From NCBI GenBank assembly GCA_025345505.1, contig JANVCC010000167.1, forward strand, positions 192,602 to 256,601: a DNA stretch of 64,000 nucleotides, written 5' to 3'. The DNA is from Todiramphus chloris collaris. Lineage: Eukaryota; Chordata; Aves; Coraciiformes; Alcedinidae. Below the pieces are notes generated by a model that worked only from the letters and a program-made list of their open reading frames with translations, was not told where the DNA came from and did not search any database. A program made the translations under genes and the position numbers. The first letter of the stretch is position 1; each line of letters begins with the position of its first letter. Below, one piece after another: positions 13,092 to 36,089 of this stretch.

Positions 13092-15282
13092 AACTGACCC
13101 TCAGTCTCTTGTCCAGACAGAGCAGCTAGGAGTTTTTTGTCTCCAAGAGACAAATCACGTGGCTGTGTCTAGCATATGTAAAACTAGTTACTCCATCAGT
13201 AGCCATCAGAAGACAGAACTATCACCACATATTCATCATCACAATTTTCTTTCTGAGGGGTGTAATACAGGATGCAGTTTTGCAGCTCCCAAAACCCAGA
13301 CAATCACAGTTGTTGCATTAAGGGACTCAGAAACATCTCCACACACCCTTGGTTGTCACAAAGGGCTAAATCTTTTCTGAAAATCAATGAAGATGACATT
13401 ACTAGCTTTTAAGAGAACCAAGGCATACGTCTAATGACGTGTGAAGTGTAAGGGAGAACACCAAGAGCTGCAGTTATCTTTGAAGGAATTTACGAAGCTG
13501 GGTAAGGGGGAGTAGGATTGGAAACTGGGGTCAGTAGAATGGCAGCAAAGGAGTAGTGGACAAGCTAACCAGCTCACTGCAAGCAGAATGGACTCGAAAT
13601 GCACATGTAGAGGGGGAAAAAAAACAAAATAAGAGAGTATCACCAGTAGCCAATACAAAAGGAGTAACATTTGGCATTTCCTTTGAGACAAAAACGTGCA
13701 AGCAGCAGCAACTCTGGCAAACACCCGTGAAGCAGGGGCTGTCAGCAGGCTATGGCTCAGACTTGAGGATTTCCAACCTCTAAAATCCCACAATATTCAT
13801 ATGAAGCTATATTTCTAAAATCAGCATACTTCTCTTAACTAGTGAAGGTTTAAAAACATCATTTCTTTAATTCCTAAACCCATTCATTAAAACTAAGTCA
13901 AGAGCTGGAGGAAGGAGGGGAAAATACAGAACGGATCCTTGATCTGAGAAGCATGAGGTGCTGTCAGCCATATGCAATCAAAGTTTAGGGGCTTACATGC
14001 TTTCCACATTTTCCAACTTTTGCTTATCTGCTCTCTCCAGTAATGGCAACAGGTAAACTCCAGAAGGCTGCCGAGCTGAAAAAAACCCCAATATTTTTGG
14101 TCTTAATACTTGGGAGATTAAGCAGATTAAAATTACCAGGCCTTGAGTACTTGAAAACTGTCACAAAATAAAAGAAAATAAAAAGAAAGAGATCCCAATA
14201 CAATCCAGGGGGAACACTGCAGTAGGAATTCATTCACTGGCTCCTGTTCTCCTTCATAATCTCCCCATCTGTTGGGGGGTGTGTGTGTATGTAACCTGCA
14301 ATTACCCAGTCATGAAAGAATCACCAAGCTCTCCACGCTGCTCCCATTGACACAGAACACTACAAAATATTGACCAGGACAGATAAAACACAACAAGCCA
14401 ACAAAATCAAAAACAAACAACACAAAAAAACCCAAGGCAGAGGAAGAAACAGAAGACGTTCTTTGTAGACATGCTGCCAAAAAAATAAAGCTCTTACCTA
14501 GATCTTCAAAAATTCACATCCTTCTGTCTTCAAAATGCAACTGTTTTACCAGCATGTCAATGTGGAATGCACTGCCTTCACCACAAAAATCCTTAGCTGA
14601 TCACATCCAAAGCTCTAGAAGCACTGCAAGCAACACGAGCACATCATCTCCCTTCCCCACAGCTGCTGTTACAAAGACACTTCTCAGACTCCACCATCCT
14701 GTGACCTGCAGCTGTCGTCTTCACATCAAAATCAGTTCTCACACAGAAGGCATCACAGCATCCCACCACAGAAATGGGACTACACACACCAAGGACAACA
14801 GCAGTTTCTACAAGCACACTAAGACCCTAGGTAGGGGACGTAGCCAGACATCACCGTGAGTCACAGAGAACCTCTCAGGCAAAACAGAAGCTGGGGGGGT
14901 GGTGAGGTGGGGGGGAAGAAGGAAAAAGTCAAGCACCATGTCATACAAACTGTAAACAGCTGAATTACATCACACACGAGTGCAATGCTCACTAGAAGAC
15001 CAGCATTTGAAAAGGCTTGGGTATCTAACTCCAGATCAGACAACCCCCTTTTCACCAACAAGAAAACAGTACATTGCCCCAGTGTACCATCCATTACAAA
15101 ACAAGAGTAGCAAGGAAGAACATTATAGCCATTGAGTAGTATTACTGAACACACCCACCCCAAACTCCAGCACTTGCCCAGAACCACCAGTACCCAGGAA
15201 ATTAAACCACGTAAAGGTCAAACTGCTTCCCAAGCATAGCTCACAGCTGGTACCTAGCTCACACCTGCTAGTTAAACATCCA

Positions 15283-15320
15283 CTAAGGGAGCAAAACCAC
15301 TAAGAAGGGAGCAAAACCAT
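15283..15320. repeat. Short direct duplication, AAGGGAGCAAAACCA type
   Basis: AAGGGAGCAAAACCA occurs twice within 40 bp. Confidence 0.7.
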
Positions 15321-18300
15321 ACCATCTGACTAACATTAGCCTGCATTTCAAGCCACAGCTACATCTCCATTTTACATCTCTCCCTCGTCAGTCAGCACTT
15401 CCAGCATTTGCTATTTAGGGCTCACAGCGAGCCCAAAACTTCAGACTTCCAGGTCTTTCTGAAGATGGACCAAGACCAGCAAGCTGATGAGAAACCTGCT
15501 TCTCAACATCTACTTCGTGCCCTTTAAGGGTGTAACCCTCCCTGGTGCTCAGTAAATTCCACGGTGAGCTGCAGAGCAGAGCCACGACTGTTACATGAAC
15601 GCTGCGGGCGTATCCAGCAGTGCAATCCTCTGCAGAAGTGCAAGAACATCAATACATGGATATTTTTTCACACGACTGGCACGTCCAGTATAAAACAGTA
15701 TAAACATGAGTTCAGGAAAGCTGTTCATGCTCTGGTTACCAACCAACGCATGCTGTTGGCACAGGAGATTCCATGCACAGCTCTCCATCCTCTTCTCCTG
15801 AGGAGTGTTGAAGGTGGCTTTACCATGCCATAAGGTTTGTGTCTCAAACACTGCTTGTTTATCACACACCTTAATTACAGCAGCTTTCCAGGGAAGAACT
15901 AGAAATAGCATTCACTGCAGCAACTGGGTTTGCTTTCTGTTAACTGGAAACAATGTTCTACTTTCAAGCAGTTTCATGCAAATTTAAAATAGAAACAAGC
16001 AAACAACAAAAAGAAATCAGAAGGCTTCCTTTCACTCTTCCCTGGGTCTGCATGCCAGTTTCAGTCCTTTTCACAGCATCTTGTAGAATGAAGAACCCCA
16101 ACTACCCAAGGTGTTATGATCATTAAACATTCTGAAGGTGTTGACTGCCATGAACAATTGGATACTTGTGTCTGTAGATTTTACATTTAAGGAAGCATTT
16201 CTAAGCTTATGTTCTACACAAACTTTGTGGTAAGACCACATTAAATAACCCCTAAAATAAGTTCAAATTATTTTATCTTCTGCAGTATTTAGGAGGCCAA
16301 AATTAAGGCATTATGAATCTGAAGTTAAAATTAATACGTGCGAACTTAGCTTGACTGAAAAAACCCAACCAACCAACGTAACAAAAGTGAAGGATACTTA
16401 TCACTTGGTCCAAGAAACACAAGTTTTGGTCTTTTAAGTATAGCTTGGAATAAAGGACTTGCCTTCCAAATTCCAGGTGCCTCTTGAATGTTGGGCTACA
16501 GAAGAATTCAGAACATGCAGCGGTATCACACCAAGAACACTCTTAAAACCAAGCAGCATGAAAACTGCCACCATAGGCTGGATATCGAGTTCCCCCCAGA
16601 CTTTAGCTGAGTGTTATCGGAGTGGGCACCTTTAGGAGAAGGCTCGCTGCCAGCAACTCCAGCAAGAGTGCATTTTAGTGCTGTATTTGTGAGCAAAAAG
16701 TTCAGCACAACTGGAACCTCCCAAACTTAGCACCGGTGGACTCTTCCCTGGTTCTTCTCCCATGGTGTCTGTTGGAAGCACAACACAACAGCAAACTGCA
16801 AAGCTCAGCACTGCTGATAAACGCCTGGTGAGCAGGACAGAGAAAGATCCCCTGGTCTGTGCTCTCGTGGCACCGAGGAGAAGCGGGGGATGCAGTGAAG
16901 GCTTCTCGTCCCATTCTCACGCTTACCACAGTAGATACCTGCTCCTCGCAGGGGTTGCCAAGGAAGCCCTCAGTGTTTTGTGGTAAGTGCTACCCCCCAG
17001 GAACAAGGGCCTGACCACAGCCCACCTCCATGCTTGGCTCAGTAGCAGTGGACAAGGGATAAATACCATCATTATTGCAGGCCTGGTTTGTGGGACGAAT
17101 ATTCCCCACCAGGGATGGGTTTGTCCTGCTTGCCCTCACCAGAAAGGATGCCCTTTGGCAAGAGCGGTTTTCCCCAGGGAAATTCCAACCGGGATGACAA
17201 TGGTGTGTTGGGAGCTATCCAGCATCCTGGGCATTTATCACCAGCAGGCTTAAGGAATCTGTGTTGCAAGTGTAAATAAACCGCACTGTTCCAGCACCCA
17301 GCTGTGTTTTAGGAGTGTCAGACATTTCAATCAGCAGATCCATCAAGAGCTGAGTCCAGCCACCCCCAGCCCCTCTAAGCTCTGAGAAGCAGTAGAAGAC
17401 AGGGGCACCCATCCCTTCACGCACTTACCCGTCGCTGCGCCAACAATCACGTGCTTCAGCAGCGCTGCCCGTCGGAAGGTACGGCACGTGAGGGTCATCC
17501 TAACCAAAACACAAACACGGGCAACACTGGTCTCATTTCTAAACACGTGCTAGCACGGCTTCGGCAATTATAGGATCCTTTGCCAAGTTAGAACACCACA
17601 GATATGAAAAGCAGATAAGAACCTGAGAAGATAAACTGCAGTGCTTGCAGGGTAGTGCTGTCAGGATCTGGAGAGTGGTGAAAGCTGTTACAGCCACTGT
17701 TTAAAAACTTATCCTAGAAATCTAGCTTGGCTTTCTTCATTTTTGAGTCCAAAGGAGCACTGGAAGAAAAGCAAATATAGCTTCCCATTTCTATTGCAGC
17801 GATTCAGCAAAAAATTTGCTTCTAGACGCAGATCTCAGCACTTCTGCCAGCCTTGAACTCGACAATGCTTAACAAGTACAGAGTGCATTTCTTTGCAGGA
17901 CTACAGATAAATAGCTTGCCATGATTTAGTCGAGATATTAAAAACCACTAATGCCTCCCCCCCTCTTAAATCTCTAGATAAAACTCCTCTGTATTATTTT
18001 GGGGGAAAACTTATCTAAGTAACCAGGATTGTTATTAACAGTAACAGCTGACTGGCTTTTGTGGAAGGAAATCCCACGTGAAGATTTTAAGTCAAGAGAT
18101 CAGTTCACTAGGAGAAATGGAAAGATCAGTGACATCTTTATCTCTGCTCCAGAACCACATGGGCCGCTTCAAATGAAGGCTTCTCAGACCTCAGAAGTCT
18201 CATTTATCACAATACAAAATGTTGAAGAGCTTCTGAAACACAAACCAGTAAGTTGCATTAGGTGTACATAAGAAAAGCAACTGTAAAGCTTTTGGACAAA

Positions 18301-20957
18301 CACCTCAAAAAAACAAATCAGAACACAAAAGTGACTGGGACCACACCTTAACTCTTGCAATCTGTTTTCAATACCCTGAAAGTGACACGGACAAATATTT
18401 ACTGTATCTTGATCTATCCATGAAAACGCTTGTTTCTAGACAGCATACCAAGGCCATCTGGAAGGAAGAGTTCTTTGCAAGCTTCCTCTGTGCTGCTCAA
18501 TATATCCCCTCCTGCCCTGCCAGGATCCCCTTCCCAACTTGGCTTCCACAGCACACATGCCCTACCACAGCAGGACAAGTCACCCAGCTCACAGCTTCTC
18601 TCTTTACCACATCTAAGATAACTTTGTATACACAAAGGACATTTTTTGCCATCTGTCAATTTATAACTGTTAATCTCCAGTCCCCAGAGCTTTGTTATGT
18701 ATGTTGGGCCATCAAAGCTGACCTGTGGCACTGGTGGGTTATTTGCTGTGGCTCAGCTGCCCCCAAGTCAATCCCTGCACCACATGCCCACGAGCAGCTG
18801 GATGCACCTGAATTAGAGGCTGTCTTGGCATCTCAGAAAGCTTCCTCAGAACCCAAACAGCTATGGGCCAAACTGGATAGTCCATCAGAACCATCTGAGC
18901 ACCAGTAATAGAGCTTTTAAGTGACTGTGGGATGAGTCTGTGTAAAATCCTATAGCATCTGCATTGCTGGGGGTAGTCTAGGTTCTTGGAACCTATACAA
19001 CCAAGAGCTAACTCTCTTCCAATGACAAAGGTTATTTTGCAGCCATAAACAAGTATTAGAAGCATAAGCAGAAGACAACTCATGATAACGATGTCATTGA
19101 GAATTTTTATTAAGAATCTAGGACAGCCAACTTGTCAAAACCTTTTATTCAACCTATTCTTTTTGCTGACGCAACACCCAAACTCACCTTTCTTTTCACC
19201 AGGGAGAATGAGCTCTTATTTCTCCCAATCATTTCAGTATCAAAGGTGAAAACTCACAAGTAGCCTCCCTCTTTTATGATTTCTGCTTCTCTCCTAGGAG
19301 AATCCACAGCTCATATGCAATGTTTGTTTCTTCCCAGGAAACAGAAGTGACAGCCTTTCCCAAGATCACTGTAGATGCTAAGTTGACTACAGTCTGGCTA
19401 TGACCAGTTGGCAGCACTGGCACCAGAAGTATTTATTTGCAAGCAGGAAAAAAAAAATGCACTCTTCATTTCACATTCCAGACAAAAGAAGAAACTTATT
19501 TCAGTATAAGGTAGAATACAGCACATATAGACACAAGGCTTGTAGCTACTACTGTAAGTGACACAGAACACCTCCCTGTGCAAAGCAGAAACAAGCTGCA
19601 GCTACCAAAGTGAAGGGCACTTGTTGGCCCAAGTTGACTTCAAATGAAGGGAAAAAAACCCTAAAAATCTCAGAAAAAGAAATAATTTTCTTGGGTCACT
19701 TTATAAGCAAAACACATGCTAGTTCATCTCTTTGTTTGCGGTGTTCTCCCGTCCCTTTTTGACAAGTACATACCAGCACACAAACTACTCCAGGCAACTG
19801 AAACTCACCCAGATGAATGGCACAAGAAGATGAGAAATGCAGTTGAAGAAACTCTTGACACTGGACATGTTTTCTCTCATGTATCCTCAAAATTCATCAC
19901 ATCCTTCTGGGCCATTATAAAATTAAAGACCACAACTGCACAGAGGTGATCTTACTGTACTACGATTCTCAGAATTAACTGCCATCCTTCCATACCCATC
20001 ATTTTGTGCATTCACTGTTTTCTTACTCTCTCTGACGCTGTTTTGTCTTTAAAAGTTAAAGGTTTTTGTCACAAAGCAAAGACTTAAAATCACCCAGCAC
20101 TGCATTTTTTTCCAGTCTTTTCTTTAAGCTTACTGAGCTAGAGATTGCCCTAAAAACCACATGCCATGAAACAACAAGATTAATCCGTAAGAAAGCCGTG
20201 ACTAACAAAGGCAAGTGGAGAAATTAATAATCTAAGACTGCAAGGTCAGCATGTTGGCACATCCAAGAGTAGAGCGAACGCAAATCACTTCAGCACAGTG
20301 ACAAAACATGCATGTGGTACACAGCCAAAATAATTTCCCTTCTCTTTCCTTCTCTCTGACGAGATAAGATATGGAGGCAGTCTGCACACTGATCTGATTT
20401 ATCACATACCTTCCTATAGGAAGGGGAAAAAACCCAACTGACTCCTTATCAAACCCCGAGTACATAACTAGTGTAAGTTCTTCACCGGTTACAAGGAACA
20501 CCAAGAACACATCAGGTGGCCTTCACCACAAATTTAGGCATCTCTAGTTGCAAAATTAAAAATAATAGTTCCCAAGGCAACCATAATGCACTCAACCACT
20601 GTTGCCATCCCATTACTCTCCACTCCCTGTGTGATGTACCACAAGTACAGAGGAATGGGCAAGAAATGGAAACTAGGAACTCATTTGTGTTTGAGGTACC
20701 AGTTATCAAATGGTATGAACATGAGAGCTTTCTATTACACAGTGAAGGTCTTCGGCTTTTTTCCACGGGAAGGAAGGTGAAGCTCATGGCATCATTGGCA
20801 TGTTTGTAACAGAGGTGCTGGCTACCTTCTTTTTATGAATGGCTGGAAGGAAAACAAACCAACCAACCAGCAACTTGCCCACATACCCTCTTCCCTTGGT
20901 GAGTTCTGGGTGATTTAAGCTTCTATTATAATTTCAAAAAATCAACAGTGAAAAATA

Positions 20958-21281
20958 ATCACAGAATCACTCAGGTTGGAAAAGACCCTCGGGATCGTCG
21001 TGTCCAACCATTAGCCCTACTCCACAAGTTCACCGCTAGACCATGTCCCCCAACAACACATCCAAGCAGTGTTTAAACACATCCAGGGATGGGGACTCAA
21101 CCACCCCCCGGGCAGCCCATTCCAATATCTCACCAACCTCCCTGGGCAGCCCATTCCAATATCTCACCAGCCTCCCTCGGCAGCCCATTCCAATATTTCA
21201 CTACCCTTTCCATGAAGAATTTTTTCCTAGTGTCCAGTCTAAACCTACCTTGTTTCAGCTTTAGGCCGTTCCCTCTGGTAA
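20958..21281 (-). mobile_element. CR1 copy with three tandem 34-bp units
   Basis: Starts with the CR1 3' tail (ATCACAGAATCACTCAGG, then TTGGAAAAGACCCTCGGGAT) and runs toward the ORF2 end on the minus strand. It contains an internal 34-bp array at 21,110-21,206. Confidence 0.92.
21110..21206. repeat. 34-bp tandem array within CR1 (three units)
   Basis: GGGCAGCCCATTCCAATATC starts near 21,110, 21,144 and 21,178, an exact 34-bp period. The third unit is the most diverged. Confidence 0.93.
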
Positions 21282-22950
21282 ATTATCCATCAACAAGCTG
21301 GTCGAGAGATAAACCAAGAACCTGCTCCGATTCTTTAGGCTGTTTTTGCTTTCTTTATGCCATGTCTCTATGGCACTGTTATTTCAAAGAGCATCCTTTG
21401 CTACTTTGTCCGCTGCACGCACGTGCCCAGCAGCATTACTCTCCTCAGACTCCAGCTCCCTAGGCATGTTAAGGCAGCGCTTTAATCCATTCATTTCCAG
21501 ACGTTTCTCCTTGTGTTAGCAAACCCTTGTGTAGCTGCAAAGGCAGCCCAGATGGGTTAAAAGTAGGTTGAAGACAGGTTAAAACCAAACCATGGGCTGT
21601 CTTAGTCCCTCTTTTGCCACACGGCTGACACTGGTGGTTGGCCCAGGAAGAAAACTACTCCACAAAGCAAATTGTGGTTAGCTGGTGCACTGAGATAGCT
21701 CAAAGGTTACGGGCACCAGAGCAGCAGCGAGGAACTGCATGACAGCCAACAACCCAAACTGGTCAGGGGGCTGAGGAAACCCAGGAACTTCCTTCCTCTC
21801 CCAGCCTGACATTTATACTCCCTCCACAAGGGAAGGGGAAGACACAAACTCTTTTGGTGGTGGTGGAACACTGGGCTACAGCAGGTCATTTGGTGTAGCT
21901 TCACTCTAACCTAGAACAAGAGGCAGGTTAATTTCAAGGTAAACCAGTCTTCAACCGTGGTCTGCACAGAGCTGCTTAAGTGCTCACGAAGTACAAGAGA
22001 AGGGAAAAGCATGAACTTGGAAGAAACTGCAAGGGAAGAGCAAAAGTCATCTTCTTCACCAGCAAAAAAGCAACAAGCGCTCGTGGGATTACAGCAGAGC
22101 ACAGCCACATCTCTCTCTTCTCTCTGCCCAAACACTGTAATATCAGAGTTTGAAACAGGAAGTTTTCACCTGTGTGTAGCTTGTCTCCCCCATTTAATTC
22201 TAGTATTTTGGGAGGGGAGAGCAGATGAACTCTGCAGGCAGAGCAGAGACCACCGGGAACTTCTTCATAAAAAGAATTTTAAAATAAATAAATAAACAAA
22301 AGATCCCCAAAGCTTTTCACAGAAACAACAGATTAATCTAAGAAAGTTTTTATAATATTCTTAAGCTAGGCTTCTTGAATCCAGGAAACAGAAATGACAG
22401 CTGTTACTCCAAAGAAAGGGGGGAAAAAAAACCCAGACAAACCACGGAGATGAGGATACACTCATGTGACAGGTCAGAGTCCAACACTACAGACATAACC
22501 CCCATGCAGGCAGCAACACATTTGATTGCAGAGGCACAGCTTGTGAAGGGGAACACCACTTAAACTGGAAGAGTTAAGAAGCCCCTGATCCACATCCAGG
22601 TCTGGAAGATGAGAATCCTGAATCTCTCCCATCATCAACCCATGCAGCCCCTCACAGATCAAGGGGTTATGCCGGCAGCCTGGTTACTTCTCGTGCAAGA
22701 AAAACTCGTGTTTTCTAATGTTGTCAAGCGAGCAAACCTAGTCCCTGGCTGTACTGAAAGCCACATGCTGCTTACTGCTTTTCGAAAACCAAGCATCTCA
22801 AATGTAAGGCCTGGCAAAACACAAACCCTTGAATCGAGAGTTCAACAAACAATTTCTGCTTCTTCTCGGAAGCTAATACTGAAAAAAACCCATCCCTGAA
22901 TTTGTCTCCTAGGTAACTGTTATGAATCCCACCATTGTAGAAGATGATAA

Positions 22951-22997
22951 TGTTGGGTAGACTTAGAGGTCTTTTCCAATCATAATGATTCTATAAA
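22951..22997 (+). mobile_element. CR1 3'-end remnant
   Basis: GGTCTTTTCCAATCATAATG followed by ATTCTATAA resembles a decayed CR1 tail on the plus strand. Confidence 0.5.
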
Positions 22998-24439
22998 TTC
23001 CGGAGGACAGTAAGATGTGCTTCTAACAGCATGTGAAGAAAGCACAGAAAGGGAGCAGAAGCACAAGCAGGCCAAGTAAGGAAGGTAAGGAAGCACAGTC
23101 TATTGCTGAAGCAGAAAGCAAAACCCCTTACTACCCCCCCAAAATATTCTTCAAGCCATGGTAAGGGAAAAGAACCTAAGGGGCTGTGACTGCTTTTCAA
23201 AATCTAAGAGACATCCCAGCGTATAAAAAGACCAAAATCTGACCACGCTCTTCATCACCACACTTCAAATTTACCAGAGGTTGGCAGATATTCAGCCTGA
23301 AACCACCTAAAGCTCTTTGAGGATTCTAGCTGAACCCCTTCAGAGCGTTCAGTTACCAACCACCTGAGCTCAGACTTTGTTGAGGTATAAAACAGGCAGA
23401 TTGTTCAGATGAGGTATCAAGAGCTATCAAATAATAAAGAAAAAGACAAGCCTAACGCATTTTATCAATGCAAAGGATTTCCCCTGACAGAAGAAATATT
23501 CCCAGCTGATAACCCGCTCTTCTTCTTGCTTCCAACAAGCCAAAAAGGTATTGTGAATAAGCTGACCACGTGCACAAGGCACTGCCTGTTACTGCCAGGT
23601 TTACGTAAACACTGCAAAGAACATTCTGAATTATTTTGCTGTATTTAGTATTTTCTACACTACATGCAATATGTTTCAAGCAACTGTTCAGAAGGAGGAA
23701 CCTGGTGAAAGATCATTTAAATATCTGTTCTTTCTTCACATGGGAGTCTGAGTTTCCTCCTGTTCACACTACAGACCTTCCTCCTGAACACACCAGTGGA
23801 CAACTTCACACTCAAACGTCGTGGTGCTTTCCAGACCTCAAAAGCTTCCCATCAAACGTTGCATAATCAGCATGCAACGTGCTTCAAAGTCAAGGCCACA
23901 GATAATTAATAACGCATTCTGAGCGCCAATATACGAAGCGATGGAGAGAGACGGCAGGACTGCCCCAAAAGATGGCCCAGCAAAATCGGTTCCCCGCTCG
24001 GAGGCTCCCCACGAAGCTCACCGAAGAGGCGGGCGAGTTACGGGTGCAAAACACGTTACACCATTTTCACCGCACCCGTCTCTGCCGGGCACAGCCCGAG
24101 GGAGCATCCTCACAGACAAAGGCGGGACATCCTCACCCCGCACTGAGGCCGGGGCGGGCCCAGCAGGTTCTCAGGGGCCAGCCCAGCGCCTCGGGCGGCC
24201 CAGGCCAGAAAACTGGGTGCAAACAGCGTTCCCGGGCCTAAACCGGCCGCCACCGCACGCAGAGACCCGGCCCCGAGGGCTCCCCGCGATGTCCCGCAGG
24301 CCCAGCGACCGCGACCGTTAGCACCGGAGCAGCGCCCGTAACGGCCGGTCCCCGTCCGCCAACAGCCGCCCCCGTGCGCCCCCGGGGCCTCACCTCGTCG
24401 ATGGGAGGCGCGGGGGCGGCCCAGAGCCTGCGGGCTCCG

Positions 24440-24475
24440 TCAGCGGCCGCCGTCGTATTTCGAAAGATCCGCCAT
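24440..24475 (-). other. Upstream ORF in the probable LIN54 leader (11 codons plus stop)
   Basis: ATG at 24,475-24,473 reads MADLSKYDGGR then TGA. It has A at -3 and G at +4, a strong initiation context, and overlaps a YY1-like ATGGCGG. No other ATG occurs between it and the LIN54 start codon in the inferred spliced leader. It matters only if the transcript starts to its right. Confidence 0.4.
24459..24464. promoter_or_regulatory. CHR-like hexamer TTCGAA in the LIN54 leader
   Basis: Fits TTYRAA, the sequence class bound by LIN54 CXC domains at cell-cycle homology regions. A single hexamer is weak evidence; it is notable only because it is AT-rich within a GC-rich island. Confidence 0.25.
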
Positions 24476-24596
24476 TTTCACCCCGTCACCGTCGTCCTCC
24501 GCGGCCCGCCCCCGCCGCACCTGCCCCCGCCGCGCCGCCCGGCCCCGCCCCGCCACTGCCCGCCCACTGAGCCGCCCGGTCGCCAAACCCAAACCG

Positions 24597-24603
24597 CTTC
24601 CGG
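24597..24603 (-). promoter_or_regulatory. ETS-type core (CCGGAAG on the minus strand)
   Basis: CTTCCGG on the plus strand, about 120 bp upstream of the LIN54 uORF ATG. This is the usual ETS/GABP core of CpG-island promoters. Confidence 0.4.
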
Positions 24604-25156
24604 ACTGACAGGGGAGGGGGCGGCGGTGGGTCCCGCACGGACACCCTCCCCCCAACCCCCGTCCGCGGAGGAAGCCCTGCCGCGGCCCCCACCCTCGCTG
24701 CTCTTCCCAGGCCCGTTTGAACCCCACGGTTCCGCTGCAGCTTCAGGCGCGGCCGATCACGATGAGACTCGTGGAGGGGGCATCCCCCGCGGCTCAGGGA
24801 CGACCAGGACTGCCATCCCCGCAAGCCCGGGGAGGTTCGACGAAGCCGCCCGCGGTTCCGCCCTAGCGCGGGGAGCTTGCCCAGCGCGGCCAGGCCTATC
24901 TCTTCCCGGGGGAAGGCGGCTCCGCCGCTCTCTCCCCGTCAGTGGGGCCATACCCGCACCCCCTTCGTCCTCCCGCCGCCGTTTTCCCGCCCCTGTTGCT
25001 CACCGGACGGGCGCTCTTCCTCCTCCTCCTCCGCTCCCGCCGCCTCTCTCCGCCGCCGCGCGCTCTCCGCGCCTCGCGCCGCCGCTCCCTTCCCCCGCGC
25101 TACGGCGCTCGACGGCCGCGGCGGCGGCAGCACCCGCGACAAAGTCGCCGTGTTTG

Positions 25157-25162
25157 TTCAAA
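25157..25162. promoter_or_regulatory. CHR-like hexamer TTCAAA
   Basis: Fits TTYRAA and sits between the two inferred promoters in otherwise GC-rich sequence. Unproven. Confidence 0.22.
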
Positions 25163-25244
25163 ATCACGCGCCCCGCGCCATTTCCCCGCCGCATCCCATA
25201 ATACTGCGCCGCGCCGCCCTGGCAACCGCCGGCGCAGCGTAGAG

Positions 25245-25257
25245 TGCGCGCGCGCAC
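25245..25257. repeat. Alternating purine-pyrimidine tract (GC)n
   Basis: A 13-nt alternating TGCGCGCG-type run in the promoter island. With a second run at 25,344 it may form Z-DNA under negative supercoiling. It only loosely resembles an NRF1 site. Confidence 0.5.
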
Positions 25258-25296
25258 CACCCCGCGTCGCCTCGCCCCGTCCCGTCCCGCCCCGCG

Positions 25297-25338
25297 CTTC
25301 CGGGCCCGCTCCGCCGGCGCCAGGCTGCCCGCTTCCGG
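25297..25338 (-). promoter_or_regulatory. Two ETS-type cores upstream of COPS4
   Basis: CTTCCGG occurs at 25,297-25,303 and again at 25,332-25,338, about 300 bp upstream of the COPS4 start codon. Paired ETS cores are common in promoters of constitutively expressed genes. Confidence 0.45.
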
Positions 25339-25343
25339 GGACC

Positions 25344-25357
25344 CGCGCGCGCGCGCG
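25344..25357. repeat. (CG)7 tract, possible Z-DNA
   Basis: Fourteen nucleotides of uninterrupted CG alternation inside the CpG island, 270 bp upstream of COPS4. Confidence 0.6.
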
Positions 25358-25510
25358 TTACTCGAGGCGAACGCGGCCCGGCTTCGTCCCGCTTGGGAGC
25401 TACCGGCGTGCGGTTATCTACGTTTTCCGCTTCCTATTCCCGGTCCTGGAGACGGGAGAGCAGGCAGCGTGGGGCCCGCGGCCGAGCTCTGGCCCTTGCG
25501 GCCGCTCGCT

Positions 25511-25520
25511 GCCACGTGAC
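25511..25520. promoter_or_regulatory. E-box GCCACGTGAC upstream of COPS4
   Basis: A CACGTG core with flanks close to the GTCACGTGAC class bound by USF and MiT/TFE factors. It lies 108 bp before the COPS4 ATG, so it is probably proximal promoter. Confidence 0.45.
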
Positions 25521-25561
25521 ACTCTTTCCCCTCCCGCCCAGCCGCGCGGCGGCCCTTCTAG

Positions 25562-35659
<10,098 letters not shown>

Positions 35660-36085
35660 CCCTACAGCCATTGTCTGAAGGGAGGCAATCGACTGCCTGT
35701 CCTGCTGGAAGAAGGGAACTGAGTAGGAGTGTGAACCAAACAAAGCTGGGTTTTCCTTCATTCCCCCACCTTCAGCTTGCACTCTGGCTTAGGACACAAT
35801 TAGGTGATACCATGTTTGGTGTGACAGTTACCCCAGTTCTCTGAGTGTAGAATGATGCTGTTGCTGCATCTGCATTGCACTCTGCTGTTCTGAAAGCTAT
35901 GGTTTCCACATAGAAGAAGCTGTAATGTCTGCAGCAGGCTTGGGTTTATTTAATTTTTTTTTCCACTGTATTTCTATAGCTTTGTAGCCCATTACTTCCT
36001 GTGGTGCTTGTCCTGCTGTGAAAATATAAGTGCCATGTCTCTTTTAGTTGTAATTATTCTAATAAAGGCTGGAACGAGCCACTTG
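35660..36085 (+). other. COPS4: COPS4 3' UTR (approximate end)
   Basis: About 425 bp between the stop codon and the poly(A) signal, with no repeat recognised. The cleavage site is inferred to lie 10-25 bases after AATAAA, before the T/G-rich stretch at about 36,095-36,135. Confidence 0.8.
36061..36066 (+). terminator. COPS4 polyadenylation signal AATAAA
   Basis: Canonical AATAAA 400 bp past the stop codon, followed within 40 bp by a GT/T-rich downstream element. Confidence 0.85.
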
Positions 36086-36089
36086 GTTT

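Larger units (their letters stand above)
9358..24393. other. LIN54 intron 1
   Basis: A 15-kb first intron if the 5' exon ends at 24,394. Apart from the small CR1 and LTR pieces listed separately, I see AT-rich unique sequence with poly(A) and poly(T) runs and no convincing exon. Open frames here show no codon bias or homology that I recognise. Confidence 0.6.
24394..24500 (-). other. LIN54: Probable LIN54 5' UTR first exon (right boundary not defined)
   Basis: On the minus strand a strong donor (GAG|GTGAGG, last exon base 24,394) lies inside the CpG island, upstream of LIN54 exon 2 and in the same direction. The upstream edge (TSS) is not visible; 24,500 is nominal. This exon is inferred from splice-site quality, the CpG island and the need for a leader exon before the acceptor at 9358-9359. 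Alternative first exons are possible. Confidence 0.5.
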
